64,000 bases of DNA. Origin: Clostridiales bacterium. GTDB taxonomy: Bacteria > Bacillota > Clostridia > Saccharofermentanales > Saccharofermentanaceae. The position numbers and the translations under genes were made by a program. The stretch lies in assembly GCA_017529925.1 (NCBI GenBank), contig JAFXMZ010000022.1, positions 1-64,000 on the forward strand, in the 5' to 3' direction. Shown here piece by piece: positions 34,939 to 44,257 of the stretch. The notes beneath the pieces were generated by a model that ran no database searches, had not been told where the DNA came from, and saw nothing but the letters and a program-made list of their open reading frames with translations. How positions within the stretch are numbered: position 1 is the stretch's first letter; each line of letters starts with the position of its first letter.

Positions 34939-36726
34939 ATGGCCGATAAAGAAGAAAAGCAGTGGTTTCAGAAAGACGGAGAAAAGAACGGATCGAAGGT
35001 CCGCGGTAATGCTCATGCCAATAACGGGGGGAATAAGCCCCTGAAGAGCGGAGCGGGCAATACAGGCAATCCTTCCGTCAAGAAATTTAAGAAGAAACCC
35101 TCAGGAAAGGGCGGTCATAACAATAATCCATCAGCCGTGAAGGGCAGGAATCCCGGAAACGCGGACCGTTCCGGGAAAGACCGCGGTAACACTGTTACAC
35201 CGCCTGCAAGCTATTCTGATAAGGCCGTTTCAGGAAACCATGAGATCAAGGCAGCTAAAGGAAATGACAGGAATACTGTATCCTTAAAGCGCCATGGAAA
35301 GAAGAAAAAGAGATACTTCGCATCAAAGAATGCGAAGGAGGCTCTCAGGAATAAGCAGGTTAAGGAAGAGAAGAAGAACGAGACTGTTTCCATTCAGGCT
35401 CCCGCCCAGAAGGAACCTGTCATCAAGGCCAAGTCAAATACCAAGGCCAGAAAGAATGCCAGGAAACGTGCGCTCAAGATGGTCCCTGTCATCGTGGCGG
35501 TCATAGCCATCGCGATAGTGGTCCTCTACTTTGTCATATTCCATCTGTTCCGTTATTTTGCGGTCAAGCCCGAATTTGCATTTATCTCCGACGGGTCCGT
35601 CGAGCATACTATCGGAGCCAGAGCCCTGTTCGTAAGATCCGAGACGATAGTTCCGGCTACTGCAGAAGGCGATCTCGTTACACAGGCTACTGAGGGAAGC
35701 CGCGTAGCAAAGGATCAGGATATAGCGATGATAGTACCAGCGAATATGGAGACTGTAGTTACGAGCCTCAGGAATACCCAGTCGCAGATATCAGAGGTCC
35801 AGCAGGAACTCATCCGTAACGGCAATGCCGACGGCGCTGATGTCATATATAACAACATATCCGAGAGGATAGAGCCGATCGTCGATATGTTCAGGCTCGA
35901 TGCCATCAACGGAAAGATGAGCGACATATCTTCATATTCATCCTCGATATACGTTCTGATCAATCAGAGAGAGCAGGATTTGTCGGAACTTGACTTTGAC
36001 GATGAGAGACTCCGTGTATTAAGGAGCGATGAGGCAGGTTATGAGTCTCAGCTCCAGCGTTCTGCTTCGATAGTAAGAGCAACTTCACCCGGAATAATCT
36101 CATTCCGTCTCGACGGTCATGAGGACGAGCTTAATTTCAAGAAGTTTCTCGATATGTCTCCCGCAGATGTTAAGAATATCCTCGAGAATTCAGAAGGCAT
36201 CATCACTTCCGACCTCTATGTAGAGAAGAATGAGGGCCTTGCCAGGATCGCGAGCAATGAGAAGCAGTATATCGCAGTATTCCTGGATGCGGATAAGACA
36301 TCGCTCGATGCATTTGCAGTAGGAACCAAGCATACTCTCAATATCGGATCTGAAGGTATCAGCATAAGGAAGTGTAATGTCGAGAGGATCGAGATGACAG
36401 GTGATGAAGTCCTCATCGTATTCAGTACTTCAAGATATGTAGAGGATCTTCTCGATCTGCGTTCGGCAGATATAGAGATCGTCATCACGGAATCCACGGG
36501 TCTGCGCGTTCCGATCTCAAGTCTCGTTTCACCTGATTATGACAGGGGAATAGCTTCGCTCTACTATAACAATAAGGGATTTGTCGATGAGGTAAGCATA
36601 CTGATAGTCGACTATGACAGAGAGTTCGCCATCGTATCTCCAATCGGAGACGCAACGCTGCCCAATCACCAGACTGTCATAATCACGAATCCTAAATCAG
36701 TAAAGCCGGGGGATAAGGTTGGATGA
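34939..36726 (+). CDS. HlyD-like membrane protein with basic N-terminal tail
   Basis: A 595-residue protein. The first 175 residues are Lys/Asn/Gly-rich, basic and likely disordered in the cytoplasm. One transmembrane helix follows at about residues 180-207 ('MVPVIVAVIAIAIVVLYFVI'), and then an extracytoplasmic part with a lipoyl/biotinyl-like segment ('AEGDLVTQATEGSRVAKDQD') and a short coiled coil, as in HlyD-type adaptor proteins. It lies immediately before yggS and sepF, and a HlyD-like gene in this position is common in Clostridia. A link to cell division is inferred from that context. The stop overlaps the yggS start. Confidence 0.8.
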   Translation: MADKEEKQWFQKDGEKNGSKVRGNAHANNGGNKPLKSGAGNTGNPSVKKFKKKPSGKGGHNNNPSAVKGRNPGNADRSGKDRGNTVTPPASYSDKAVSGNHEIKAAKGNDRNTVSLKRHGKKKKRYFASKNAKEALRNKQVKEEKKNETVSIQAPAQKEPVIKAKSNTKARKNARKRALKMVPVIVAVIAIAIVVLYFVIFHLFRYFAVKPEFAFISDGSVEHTIGARALFVRSETIVPATAEGDLVTQATEGSRVAKDQDIAMIVPANMETVVTSLRNTQSQISEVQQELIRNGNADGADVIYNNISERIEPIVDMFRLDAINGKMSDISSYSSSIYVLINQREQDLSELDFDDERLRVLRSDEAGYESQLQRSASIVRATSPGIISFRLDGHEDELNFKKFLDMSPADVKNILENSEGIITSDLYVEKNEGLARIASNEKQYIAVFLDADKTSLDAFAVGTKHTLNIGSEGISIRKCNVERIEMTGDEVLIVFSTSRYVEDLLDLRSADIEIVITESTGLRVPISSLVSPDYDRGIASLYYNNKGFVDEVSILIVDYDREFAIVSPIGDATLPNHQTVIITNPKSVKPGDKVG

Positions 36727-37460
36727 TGTTTGATTACGATGAGGAACTCCTGAAAGGATTTGAGGAGAGGATAAGTGCCGTAAGGGAGAATATCGTGGCT
36801 GCCGCCCGCGAAGCGTCGAGGGATGTTTCCGGTATTACCCTGATCGGTGTATCCAAAGTATTTCCTGTTTCCTATGCAGAGGCTGCATTTTCGGCGGGCC
36901 TTAAAGATCTCGGTGAGAACAGGGTGCAGGAATTAGTTCCCAAGTATGACAGGATGAAGGAGCTCGGCATGGAGCCGAACTGGCATCTTATAGGAACGCT
37001 TCAGACGAACAAGGTCAAATATATCATAGGCAGGACATGTCTCATCCATTCCGTTGATTCGGTCAAGCTGATGGCGGAGATCGGAAAGAGGAGCGAGGCT
37101 TCAGGTCTGGTCTCCGATGTACTCATAGAGGTCAATGTATCGGGCGAGGAAACCAAGCACGGTTTTTCACCTGTGATGCTCCGCGAGAGCATCGATCAGA
37201 TCAACGGGCTTTCCGGTGTCAGGGTGAGGGGACTTATGACTATGGCTCCGATCGAACAGTATGAAGGACAGGCGAGGAAAGTCTTCCATGATGCAAGAGA
37301 ACTGTTCACGGATATGAAGGGATATGTCAAGGAGCCCGGATGCTGGGATACACTTTCGATGGGTATGAGCCATGATTACATAGATGCCATAAAAGAGGGT
37401 GCGACCCACATCAGGATCGGTACGGCCATCTTCGGAGACAGGAACAGCGTAAAACCGTAA
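36723..37460 (+). CDS. yggS: YggS family pyridoxal phosphate homeostasis protein
   Basis: A 245-residue single-domain PLP-binding protein (YggS/PLPBP family), which buffers free PLP and affects amino-acid and keto-acid balance. The PLP lysine lies in 'LIGVSKVFP' (about residue 41), and 'DLGENRVQEL', 'WHLIGTLQTNK' and 'SMGMSHDYIDAIKEGATHIR' are family blocks. The start overlaps the HlyD-like stop (ATGA); a second ATG three bases later is equally possible. It stands in the conserved yggS-sepF neighbourhood. Confidence 0.93.
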   Translation: MMFDYDEELLKGFEERISAVRENIVAAAREASRDVSGITLIGVSKVFPVSYAEAAFSAGLKDLGENRVQELVPKYDRMKELGMEPNWHLIGTLQTNKVKYIIGRTCLIHSVDSVKLMAEIGKRSEASGLVSDVLIEVNVSGEETKHGFSPVMLRESIDQINGLSGVRVRGLMTMAPIEQYEGQARKVFHDARELFTDMKGYVKEPGCWDTLSMGMSHDYIDAIKEGATHIRIGTAIFGDRNSVKP

Positions 37461-37554
37461 GGCGTTCTTATCATTACGTATGTAACAGTGTTAGACAAGC
37501 AATGTTACAGAAAAATGTCTATCTTTCCATTTATTTACAACTGCCCAAATTTCA

Positions 37555-37583
37555 TTGATTATTCTCAATGGGATATGTATATT
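37555..37583 (+). promoter_or_regulatory. promoter of sepF
   Basis: TTGATT (37555-37560) and TATATT (37578-37583) at 17-bp spacing, about 72 bases before the sepF start. Upstream of it TGTAACA/TGTTACA (37481-37487, 37503-37509) forms an inverted repeat of unknown role. Confidence 0.65.
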
Positions 37584-37654
37584 TTAACCATAACTTTTGA
37601 GCCACGCGGGTTTTGTGGACATAACTTAAAGAAAAACAGGAGGAAGTTATCATT

Positions 37655-38155
37655 ATGGGCAAGTTAATGGATTGGGCAAGCAAGTTGTTCGATTACGAAG
37701 AGGATTATTCAGATGAGGAGTACTATGATGGCGAGTACGCTCCCGTAGAAGAGTACAACAGCAATGAATTCAACCAGCCTGTATCGGCTTATGCAGATTA
37801 TGAGGACGTACCTTATCAGGCTGAACCTCAGACAGTTTATCAGCAGCCTGTTGCTGTTGCCACACCTGTTCCTGCTTCTTCTGCAACGGTCATAATGCTT
37901 ACACCTTACGACATCAGAACTTCTCAGGTCGTTTGCGATCACATCAGAGAAGGCCATATCGTAATCTGCAACCTTACACCCAATGCAAACAATCAGCGTG
38001 TAGTAGACTACATCTCCGGTGCTGTTTATGCACTCGACGGAAAGATCGAGCCTACACCTGTAAAGACAACATTCGTATGCACACCTAAGAATGTTGACCT
38101 TATCGTTGATTCCGCATCTGCAGAAGAGTCCGGCACAAAGGTTTCCGCTCTCTAA
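37655..38155 (+). CDS. sepF: cell division protein SepF
   Basis: A 166-residue SepF. The N-terminus has the amphipathic membrane helix ('MGKLMDWASKLF'), followed by an acidic, Tyr/Gln-rich linker and the C-terminal SepF domain at about residues 80-160 ('TPYDIRTSQVVCDHIREG', 'VDYISGAVYALDGKIE'). SepF ties FtsZ polymers to the membrane. The ribosome site AGGAGG is at 37640-37645, and the gene has its own promoter and a strong terminator. The sequence is well conserved. Confidence 0.95.
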   Translation: MGKLMDWASKLFDYEEDYSDEEYYDGEYAPVEEYNSNEFNQPVSAYADYEDVPYQAEPQTVYQQPVAVATPVPASSATVIMLTPYDIRTSQVVCDHIREGHIVICNLTPNANNQRVVDYISGAVYALDGKIEPTPVKTTFVCTPKNVDLIVDSASAEESGTKVSAL

Positions 38156-38178
38156 TATATAACGATAATAACTATGAA

Positions 38179-38206
38179 GACCGCTTCGGCAACGGAGCGG
38201 TCTTTT
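38179..38206 (+). terminator. terminator after sepF
   Basis: A 10-bp stem (38179-38188 with 38193-38202 region, GACCGCT...AGCGGTC ends) closed by a GCAA tetraloop and followed by TTTTT. A second, weaker hairpin (38233-38260) lies between this and the hrcA promoter region. Confidence 0.9.
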
Positions 38207-38354
38207 TGTGCTTTAAAATTGCCTCAAACTCTCCGAAAAGCCTGTTTGCAAGGCTTTCGGGGATTTGTTTCTGTTGTTCTCATCGAAAAGACAGTTTTAT
38301 GGTCAAATTCGAATTGACTTTATTTGACTTTAGTTTTAGTATGTATGCAGTGAT

Positions 38355-38381
38355 TTGGCACTCGAGGTGCATGAGTGCTAA
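38355..38381 (+). promoter_or_regulatory. CIRCE element (HrcA operator)
   Basis: TTGGCACTC (38355-38363), 9 bases, GAGTGCTAA (38373-38381). This is the CIRCE consensus with one change in the left arm (G for A at position 3). It lies 24 bases before the hrcA start, so HrcA should repress its own operon. Two TTGACT hexamers (38314-38319 and 38324-38329) upstream are candidate -35 boxes. Confidence 0.95.
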
Positions 38382-38404
38382 AACGATAAAAGGAGGTAAG
38401 GTCT

Positions 38405-39463
38405 GTGGCACTTGATGACAGGAAGAAACAAGTCCTTCAAGCTATAGTCGACGATTATGTAACCACATATGAACCTGTCGGCTCGAAGTCTCTTATCGAG
38501 CGTCATGATTTTACCGTCAGTTCTGCAACGCTCCGTAATGAGATGGCGGAACTCGAGAAGCTCGGACTTTTGGAGAAGCCCCACACTTCCGCAGGAAGGA
38601 TCCCTTCCGATAAGGGTTACCGCGAATATGTAGATTCATTGATGCGTGTCGATGATCTTACTGAGAGCGAGAAGAAGGAGATTGAAGAAAGGATCTCAGA
38701 GAGCGTTGATGAAGTAACTGATATCCTTAAGAATGCTGCCGATACTCTTTCGGAGACAACAGGTTTTGTTTCTCTGGCTTTGAGCCCCAGGCTTCAGGGC
38801 AGCTATCTCATGCAGCTCAAGATCCTTATGATCGAACCCGGCAAGGCACTTGTTGTTGTCGTCCTGTCGGCAGGCGTTGTCAAGGATAAGGTTGTAAGGA
38901 TCCCCAACTTTCTGACGAACGAACAGCTCTATAAGATATCTTCGGCAGTCGAGCGTCATGTTGCAGGAAAGTCTCTTGATGAGATCACATATATAACACT
39001 TGCAACTTCCGCCAAGGAAGAATCCGAGATCCCCGAGTCGATGCTCAATCAGGTCCTTTATGAAGCATATACCGCCATCAAGCAGGCTGACAGGCTCGAT
39101 GTATATCTGCAGGGAGAACACAGGATGCTCTCTCTTCCGGATTTCTCGGAACTTTCAAGGGCAAGGGATCTTCTCGGAACTCTTTCCAAAGACGGGATGG
39201 TCGCAGGCTATGTCAATGAGATCGAGAGGACAGCAAGGGACGAAGGACGTGATGATACATACATGATAAGGATCGGTCAGGAGATCGCACTCGAGGGTCT
39301 TGATGACTGCAGCTTTATCACTACCACATATAAGCTCGGTGATACGATATCGGGCAATATCGGTATCATCGGACCGAAGAGGATGGATTATTCAAAGGTC
39401 ATATCCCAGATCAACTTCGTAAGGAAGAAGATAAACGACAATATCAAACGTATATATGAGTAA
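38405..39463 (+). CDS. hrcA: heat-inducible transcription repressor HrcA
   Basis: A 352-residue HrcA. The N-terminal winged helix is seen ('RKKQVLQAIVDDYVTTYEPV', 'SSATLRNEMAELEKLGLLEK', then 'KPHTSAGRIPSDKGYR'). The C-terminal part matches the HrcA dimer domain ('IGQEIALEGLDDCSFITTTY', 'GNIGIIGPKRMDYSKVI'). It starts with GTG, eight bases after AGGAGG (38391-38396). It binds the CIRCE element just upstream and represses this chaperone operon, with GroEL usually as co-factor. It is followed by grpE after 25 bases. Confidence 0.96.
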   Translation: MALDDRKKQVLQAIVDDYVTTYEPVGSKSLIERHDFTVSSATLRNEMAELEKLGLLEKPHTSAGRIPSDKGYREYVDSLMRVDDLTESEKKEIEERISESVDEVTDILKNAADTLSETTGFVSLALSPRLQGSYLMQLKILMIEPGKALVVVVLSAGVVKDKVVRIPNFLTNEQLYKISSAVERHVAGKSLDEITYITLATSAKEESEIPESMLNQVLYEAYTAIKQADRLDVYLQGEHRMLSLPDFSELSRARDLLGTLSKDGMVAGYVNEIERTARDEGRDDTYMIRIGQEIALEGLDDCSFITTTYKLGDTISGNIGIIGPKRMDYSKVISQINFVRKKINDNIKRIYE

Positions 39464-39488
39464 TAAGAAACAGGAGGAAAGAGAAACG

Positions 39489-40109
39489 ATGACAGATGAT
39501 GAGAAGGAGATAATGTTTCCTTCGGATGAGGAGACGGGCGATACGCCGAATCCTATAGAGGAAGAGAATAAGGAAGAGAATGATCCCGGAGATGTATCCG
39601 GAGAAGAGACAGAACCTTCCGTTTCTGATGACGACGAAGAGGATGAGGAAGAAGATGATGAGACCGCGGGCGATGACAGGGCTGCGGATCTTGAGAGAAG
39701 GTATATGAACCTTTTCGCCGAGTATGAGAACTTCAGAAAGCGTTCCGCCAAGGAGAAGGAAGACCTTTATGCATCCGCGATCGCCACAGTTACGAAGGAG
39801 TGGCTCAGCGTACTCGATAATATCGAGAGAGCAGAAGAGGCAGGAAAGAATGCCGATGAGTCTTCAGTCGAGAACGTTGTCAAAGGGATAGAGCTTATCG
39901 GCAAGCAGGCGGAGGATGTTCTCGGAAAGCTCGGAGTAAAAGCTATAGAGTGTGAAAGAGGAACGTCTTTCGATCCGAACCTTCATGAGGCTGTTATGCA
40001 TATTGAGGATGAGGAGCTCGGCGAGCAGGAAGTCGCCCAGGTATTCCAGAAAGGCTATATCTACAAGGATCGCGTTATCAGACATACGGTCGTTCAGGTA
40101 GCAAACTGA
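39489..40109 (+). CDS. grpE: nucleotide exchange factor GrpE
   Basis: A 206-residue GrpE that releases ADP from DnaK. The N-terminal 70 residues are very acidic and likely disordered. The long helix ('RRYMNLFAEYENFRKRSAKE') and the beta-wing block ('TSFDPNLHEAVMHIEDEELG', 'VAQVFQKGYIYKDRVIRHTV') are typical. The ATG at 39489 is chosen over one at 39456 because AGGAGG (39472-39477) sits 11 bases before it and the earlier start would overlap hrcA. The next gene is clpP, not dnaK. Confidence 0.94.
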   Translation: MTDDEKEIMFPSDEETGDTPNPIEEENKEENDPGDVSGEETEPSVSDDDEEDEEEDDETAGDDRAADLERRYMNLFAEYENFRKRSAKEKEDLYASAIATVTKEWLSVLDNIERAEEAGKNADESSVENVVKGIELIGKQAEDVLGKLGVKAIECERGTSFDPNLHEAVMHIEDEELGEQEVAQVFQKGYIYKDRVIRHTVVQVAN

Positions 40110-40145
40110 TACAAAAAACAACAGTAATATAAAGGAGATTTAAAA

Positions 40146-40748
40146 ATGGATGATTTATTAAGAAGCAGTCTGGTCCCTACTGTAATCGAGTCTTCAAGCC
40201 GCGGCGAGCGTGCATATGATATCTACTCGAGACTCCTTAAAGAGAGGATCGTAATCCTGTCCGAAGAGGTCAATCACGTAACGGCAAGCCTTATCACGGC
40301 TCAGCTCCTTTTCCTTGAGGCGGAAGATCCCGACAAGGATATCCAGTTCTATATCAACAGCCCCGGAGGATCCGTATCCGACGGACTTATGATCTATGAC
40401 ACGATGAAGCTCATCAAGCCCGACGTTCAGACGATCTGCATGGGTATGGCAGCTTCGATGGGATCAGTGCTCCTGGCAGCAGGTACGAAGGGAAAGAGAT
40501 GCATCCTTCCCAACGCAGAGGTCATGATCCATCAGCCTTTGGGCGGAGCTCAGGGTCAGGCAACTGAGATCCTCATAGCTGCAGAGCACATCAAGGATAC
40601 GAGGAAGAGACTGAATCAGATCCTGGCTGATGCATGCGGAAGACCCATCGAGGATCTTGACCGTGACACTGACAGAGATCACTGGATGACAGCTAAAGAG
40701 GCTCTTGAATACGGTATCGTCGATAAGATACTCGAGAGCAAGAAATAA
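40146..40748 (+). CDS. clpP: ATP-dependent Clp protease proteolytic subunit ClpP
   Basis: A 200-residue serine protease subunit. The catalytic Ser104 ('[14 protein letters not shown]') and His129 ('[10 protein letters not shown]') are plain, with the Asp in the 'RDTDRDHW' segment near residue 178. It is full length. It lies between grpE and dnaK inside the CIRCE-controlled chaperone operon, with its own ribosome site (AAAGGAG). In Bacillus clpP is under CtsR control and lies elsewhere, so this location is unusual and would place ClpP under HrcA. Confidence 0.96.
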   Translation: MDDLLRSSLVPTVIESSSRGERAYDIYSRLLKERIVILSEEVNHVTASLITAQLLFLEAEDPDKDIQFYINSPGGSVSDGLMIYDTMKLIKPDVQTICMGMAASMGSVLLAAGTKGKRCILPNAEVMIHQPLGGAQGQATEILIAAEHIKDTRKRLNQILADACGRPIEDLDRDTDRDHWMTAKEALEYGIVDKILESKK

Positions 40749-40776
40749 GAAATAAACGAAACGGAGGATATAAAAA

Positions 40777-42648
40777 ATGGCAAAGGTAATTGGAATCGAT
40801 CTGGGTACCACAAATTCGTGCGTAGCCGTTATGGAAGGTTCGGAGACGGTAGTAATACCTAATCCGGAAGGAAACAGGACAACACCGTCTGTTGTAGGTT
40901 TTGCAAAGGACGGTGAGAGGCTCATCGGTCAGGTTGCTAAGCGTCAGGCTGTTACCAATCCCGACAGGACGATCCAGTCCATCAAGAGGGAGATGGGATC
41001 CGATTATAAGGTTTCCATCGATGACAAGCAGTATACTCCCCAGGAGATCTCCGCAATGATCCTGACAAAGCTCAAGAATGATGCGGAAGCATATCTCGGA
41101 CAGCCCGTTACACAGGCCGTCATAACAGTACCTGCTTACTTTACGGACTCTCAGCGTCAGGCTACAAAGGATGCAGGTAAGATCGCAGGACTTGAAGTTC
41201 TCCGTATCATCAATGAGCCTACGGCAGCATCACTTGCATACGGACTCGATAAGGAGAGCGATCAGAAGATCCTTGTATTCGACCTCGGCGGCGGTACGTT
41301 CGATGTATCTATCCTCGATATCGCAGACGGAGTATTTGAGGTTCTCGCTACAGCCGGTAACAACAGACTCGGCGGTGATGACTTCGATAACAAGATCGTT
41401 GATTATCTCGTAGATTCCTTTAAGGCATCTGACGGAGTCGATCTTAGAAATGACCGTATGGCAATGCAGAGACTGCGTGAGGCAGCAGAGAAGGCTAAGA
41501 TTGAGCTTTCCGGAGTAACTTCCTCCAATATCAACCTCGCTTACATCACTGCTGATGCAACAGGCCCCAAGCATATGGATATCACTCTTACGAGAGCTAA
41601 GTTCGATGAGCTGACAGCTGATCTTGTACAGAAGACGATGGATCCCGTAAAGAGAGCGATGAGCGATGCAGGCGTATCTCCTTCCGAGATCGACAAGATC
41701 CTCCTGGTCGGTGGTTCTACAAGGATCCCTGCTGTTCAGGATGCGGTCAAGAATTACTTCGGAAAAGAGCCTTTCAAGGGTATCAACCCTGATGAGTGCG
41801 TTGCTATCGGTGCCGCTATCCAGGCTGCTGTCCTCACAGGTGACGTTAAGGGACTTCTTCTTCTCGACGTAACCCCTCTTTCGCTCGGTATCGAGACAGA
41901 GGGCGGCATCTTCACGAAGATGATCGAGAGAAACACAACTATCCCTACAAAGAAGAGCATGGTATTCTCCACGGCTGCCAACGGCCAGACACAGGTTGAT
42001 GTTCATGTCCTTCAGGGAGAGAGAGACATCGCTGCCTACAACAAGAGCCTCGGTAACTTTATCCTCGACGGTATCGCTCCCGCACCCCGTGGAGTTCCGC
42101 AGATCGAGGTTACATTCGATATCGATGCCAACGGTATCGTTAATGTTTCCGCTAAGGATAAGGGAACAGGCCGTGAGCAGAAGATCACCATCACTGCTTC
42201 CTCCAACATGAGCGATGAGGATATCGAGAAGGCTATCAAGGAGACTGAGCTCCACGCTGCTGAGGATAAGGAGCGTAAGGAGAAGGTCGATACGAAGAAT
42301 AAGGCCGAGTCGACAGTATACCAGACAGAGAAGACACTTGAGGAGATCGGCGACAAGGTTGCAGCAGAAGATACACAGCCTGTAAAGGATGCTCTCGAGA
42401 AGCTCAAGGATGCTATCTCCAAGGATGATACAGAAGCTATGAAGGCGGAGACTGAGAATGTTACTCAGGCATTCTACAAGGTATCCGAGAAGCTCTATTC
42501 ACAGGCAGGTGCAGCAGCACCTAATCCTGAGGATTTCGCAGGATACGGCGCAGCAGGCGCTGCTCCTGACATGGGTGCCGCAGGTGCTGCTCCCGATATG
42601 GGCAACTCCGGCGATGACGGATTCAAGAATGCAGGCGGTGACTTCTGA
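40777..42648 (+). CDS. dnaK: chaperone protein DnaK (Hsp70)
   Basis: A 623-residue Hsp70. The N-terminal ATPase signatures are '[16 protein letters not shown]', '[14 protein letters not shown]' and '[14 protein letters not shown]', followed by the substrate-binding domain ('[19 protein letters not shown]', '[20 protein letters not shown]') and a Gly/Ala/Pro/Asp-rich C-terminal tail ('[16 protein letters not shown]' repeat). It binds unfolded proteins with DnaJ and GrpE. The stop overlaps the dnaJ start by one base. No defects are seen. Confidence 0.97.
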   Translation: MAKVIGIDLGTTNSCVAVMEGSETVVIPNPEGNRTTPSVVGFAKDGERLIGQVAKRQAVTNPDRTIQSIKREMGSDYKVSIDDKQYTPQEISAMILTKLKNDAEAYLGQPVTQAVITVPAYFTDSQRQATKDAGKIAGLEVLRIINEPTAASLAYGLDKESDQKILVFDLGGGTFDVSILDIADGVFEVLATAGNNRLGGDDFDNKIVDYLVDSFKASDGVDLRNDRMAMQRLREAAEKAKIELSGVTSSNINLAYITADATGPKHMDITLTRAKFDELTADLVQKTMDPVKRAMSDAGVSPSEIDKILLVGGSTRIPAVQDAVKNYFGKEPFKGINPDECVAIGAAIQAAVLTGDVKGLLLLDVTPLSLGIETEGGIFTKMIERNTTIPTKKSMVFSTAANGQTQVDVHVLQGERDIAAYNKSLGNFILDGIAPAPRGVPQIEVTFDIDANGIVNVSAKDKGTGREQKITITASSNMSDEDIEKAIKETELHAAEDKERKEKVDTKNKAESTVYQTEKTLEEIGDKVAAEDTQPVKDALEKLKDAISKDDTEAMKAETENVTQAFYKVSEKLYSQAGAAAPNPEDFAGYGAAGAAPDMGAAGAAPDMGNSGDDGFKNAGGDF

Positions 42649-43793
42649 TGGCTGATCAGAAGCGCGATTACTATGACGTCCTGGGCGTGCAGAGAGGCGC
42701 GTCCGAGGACGATCTGAAAAAGGCTTACCGTAAGCTTGCCAAGCAGTATCACCCGGACCTTAATCCGGGCGATAAGGCTGCCGAGGCCAAGTTTAAGGAA
42801 GTTAACGAAGCTTATGCTGTTCTTTCCGATGCCGACAAGAGGAGAAAGTATGACCAGTTCGGTCATTCCGCAGTAGACGGCAACGGATTCGGCGGCGGCG
42901 GATTCAGCGGCTTTGACGTTGATCTGGGCGATATATTCAGCTCATTCTTCGGAGGCGGATTCGGAGGCGGTTTCGGAGGTTCTTCCAGAAGGAGAAACGG
43001 TCCTGTAAGAGGTGCGAACCTCAAGTACGGGATGACGCTCGAATTTATGGAAGCAGCTTTCGGTACAGAGCGCGACATAACTATCACGAAAGATGACCTC
43101 TGTCCCACATGTAAGGGAAGCAGGGCTCAGCCCGGAACCGTACCTGAGACATGCCCCGAGTGTAAGGGTTCAGGCAGGGTGCAGCAGCAGACACAGACCC
43201 TCTTCGGAATGACTATGGTATCCAAGGAGTGTCCGATGTGTAAGGGAAGATGCACAGTGATCAAGTCTCCCTGTCAGACATGTTCCGGAAAGGGTATCAA
43301 GACGGTCAAGAAGACGATCCATGTCAAGATCCCGGCAGGAGTAGATACGGGAGATATGCTGCCCATAAGAGGCGAGGGTGAACCCGGACAGAACGGAGGC
43401 GGATACGGAGACCTCTATGTCGAGTTCAAGGTCAAGAAGCATGAGGTCTTTACAAGATCCGGCAAGGATACCTCATGTGATATCCCGATAACCCTTTCCC
43501 AGGCTGCCCTTGGCGGCGAGATCGATGTTCCTACGATAGACGGTCCCATAAAGTATTCCGTTAAGGAAGGAACACAGCCCGGCGATACATATACATTCAG
43601 GGGCAAGGGCATCCCGGATAAGAATAACAGGAACTTAAGAGGTGATCACACTGTCAGGTTCCTTATCGAGATACCTACGCGCCTTACTGAGGAACAGAAG
43701 GCAAAGCTCCGTGAGTTTGACCAGACTCTTACGGAAAAGAACTATATGAAGCGCAACAGCTTCAAGGAAAAACTGAAGAGTTTTTTCAAGTAA
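42648..43793 (+). CDS. dnaJ: chaperone protein DnaJ (Hsp40)
   Basis: A 381-residue class A J-protein. The J domain carries the HPD triad at H35-P36-D37, followed by a Gly/Phe-rich linker (about residues 75-110). A zinc domain has four CxxCxGxG-type repeats ('CPTCKGS', 'CPECKGSG', 'CPMCKGR', 'CQTCSGKG'); the third and first depart slightly from the consensus. The C-terminal substrate domains are complete. It stimulates DnaK ATP hydrolysis. It is coupled to dnaK by a one-base overlap and ends at a strong terminator. Confidence 0.97.
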   Translation: MADQKRDYYDVLGVQRGASEDDLKKAYRKLAKQYHPDLNPGDKAAEAKFKEVNEAYAVLSDADKRRKYDQFGHSAVDGNGFGGGGFSGFDVDLGDIFSSFFGGGFGGGFGGSSRRRNGPVRGANLKYGMTLEFMEAAFGTERDITITKDDLCPTCKGSRAQPGTVPETCPECKGSGRVQQQTQTLFGMTMVSKECPMCKGRCTVIKSPCQTCSGKGIKTVKKTIHVKIPAGVDTGDMLPIRGEGEPGQNGGGYGDLYVEFKVKKHEVFTRSGKDTSCDIPITLSQAALGGEIDVPTIDGPIKYSVKEGTQPGDTYTFRGKGIPDKNNRNLRGDHTVRFLIEIPTRLTEEQKAKLREFDQTLTEKNYMKRNSFKEKLKSFFK

Positions 43794-43812
43794 TATCGGA
43801 ATGAGTTCAGAA

Positions 43813-43852
43813 GAACATCCTCCGGGGATCCTTCCCGGGGGATGTTCTTCTT
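43813..43852 (+). terminator. terminator of the hrcA-dnaJ operon
   Basis: A 14-bp nearly perfect stem (GAACATCC with GGATGTTC plus an inner TCCGGG/CCCGGG; 43813-43826 with 43834-43847) and a 7-nt loop, followed by TTCTTGGTT. The T run is short but the stem is very stable. Confidence 0.8.
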
Positions 43853-43950
43853 GGTTCGACAGATCCCGGAAGATAATGATATCATGAGAAAAAGTGACCG
43901 GGGGTGCAGGCGGATCCTGTAGCGGATCGTAACGGACCTGATGATCGATA

Positions 43951-44190
43951 ATGAAACACTGGGTAAGGCAGGAATATACCGAGAAAAAGAGAGGCCTTTT
44001 CGGCCGGGTAAAGTATGTCAAAAAAACACGCCTTGTCCAGGTGGACGGGAAGACGTACAGATCCATGAAACGCGCGGAGAAGAAAGAGAAGAGGCGTCTT
44101 AAGGATGAAGAGTGGGAACGCCGCATGAGAGCCGAAGAGCTTGAAGAGGAATATGATGAGATAGACGGGATAGAAGATGCTGACTACTGA
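43951..44190 (+). CDS. small charged hypothetical protein
   Basis: A 79-residue protein with a basic N-terminal half ('YTEKKRGLFGRVKYVKKTRL') and a Lys/Glu-rich, helix-forming C-terminal half ending in an acidic tail. No family recognised. Codon use (AGG-free in part but even) and the regular charge pattern look like coding sequence. The ribosome site is weak, so the call is moderate. It could bind nucleic acid through the basic part, but that is conjecture. Confidence 0.45.
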   Translation: MKHWVRQEYTEKKRGLFGRVKYVKKTRLVQVDGKTYRSMKRAEKKEKRRLKDEEWERRMRAEELEEEYDEIDGIEDADY

Positions 44191-44202
44191 TGATCCCGGA
44201 AT

Positions 44203-44234
44203 AAAAAGAGGGGACCCGTTTGTGCGGATCCCCT
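44203..44234 (-). terminator. terminator of the GH3 lipoprotein gene
   Basis: A 9-bp stem (44209-44217 with 44226-44234) and an 8-nt loop; on the minus strand it is followed by CTTTTT. It lies 24 bases beyond the GH3 stop and may also end the small gene on the other strand. Confidence 0.85.
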
Positions 44235-44257
44235 TTGCATTATCGGAAGAGAGTATC

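Noticed and set aside
41230..42255. A 341-codon open frame on the minus strand
   Set aside because: Antisense to dnaK. Such frames opposite dnaK are common and not genes.
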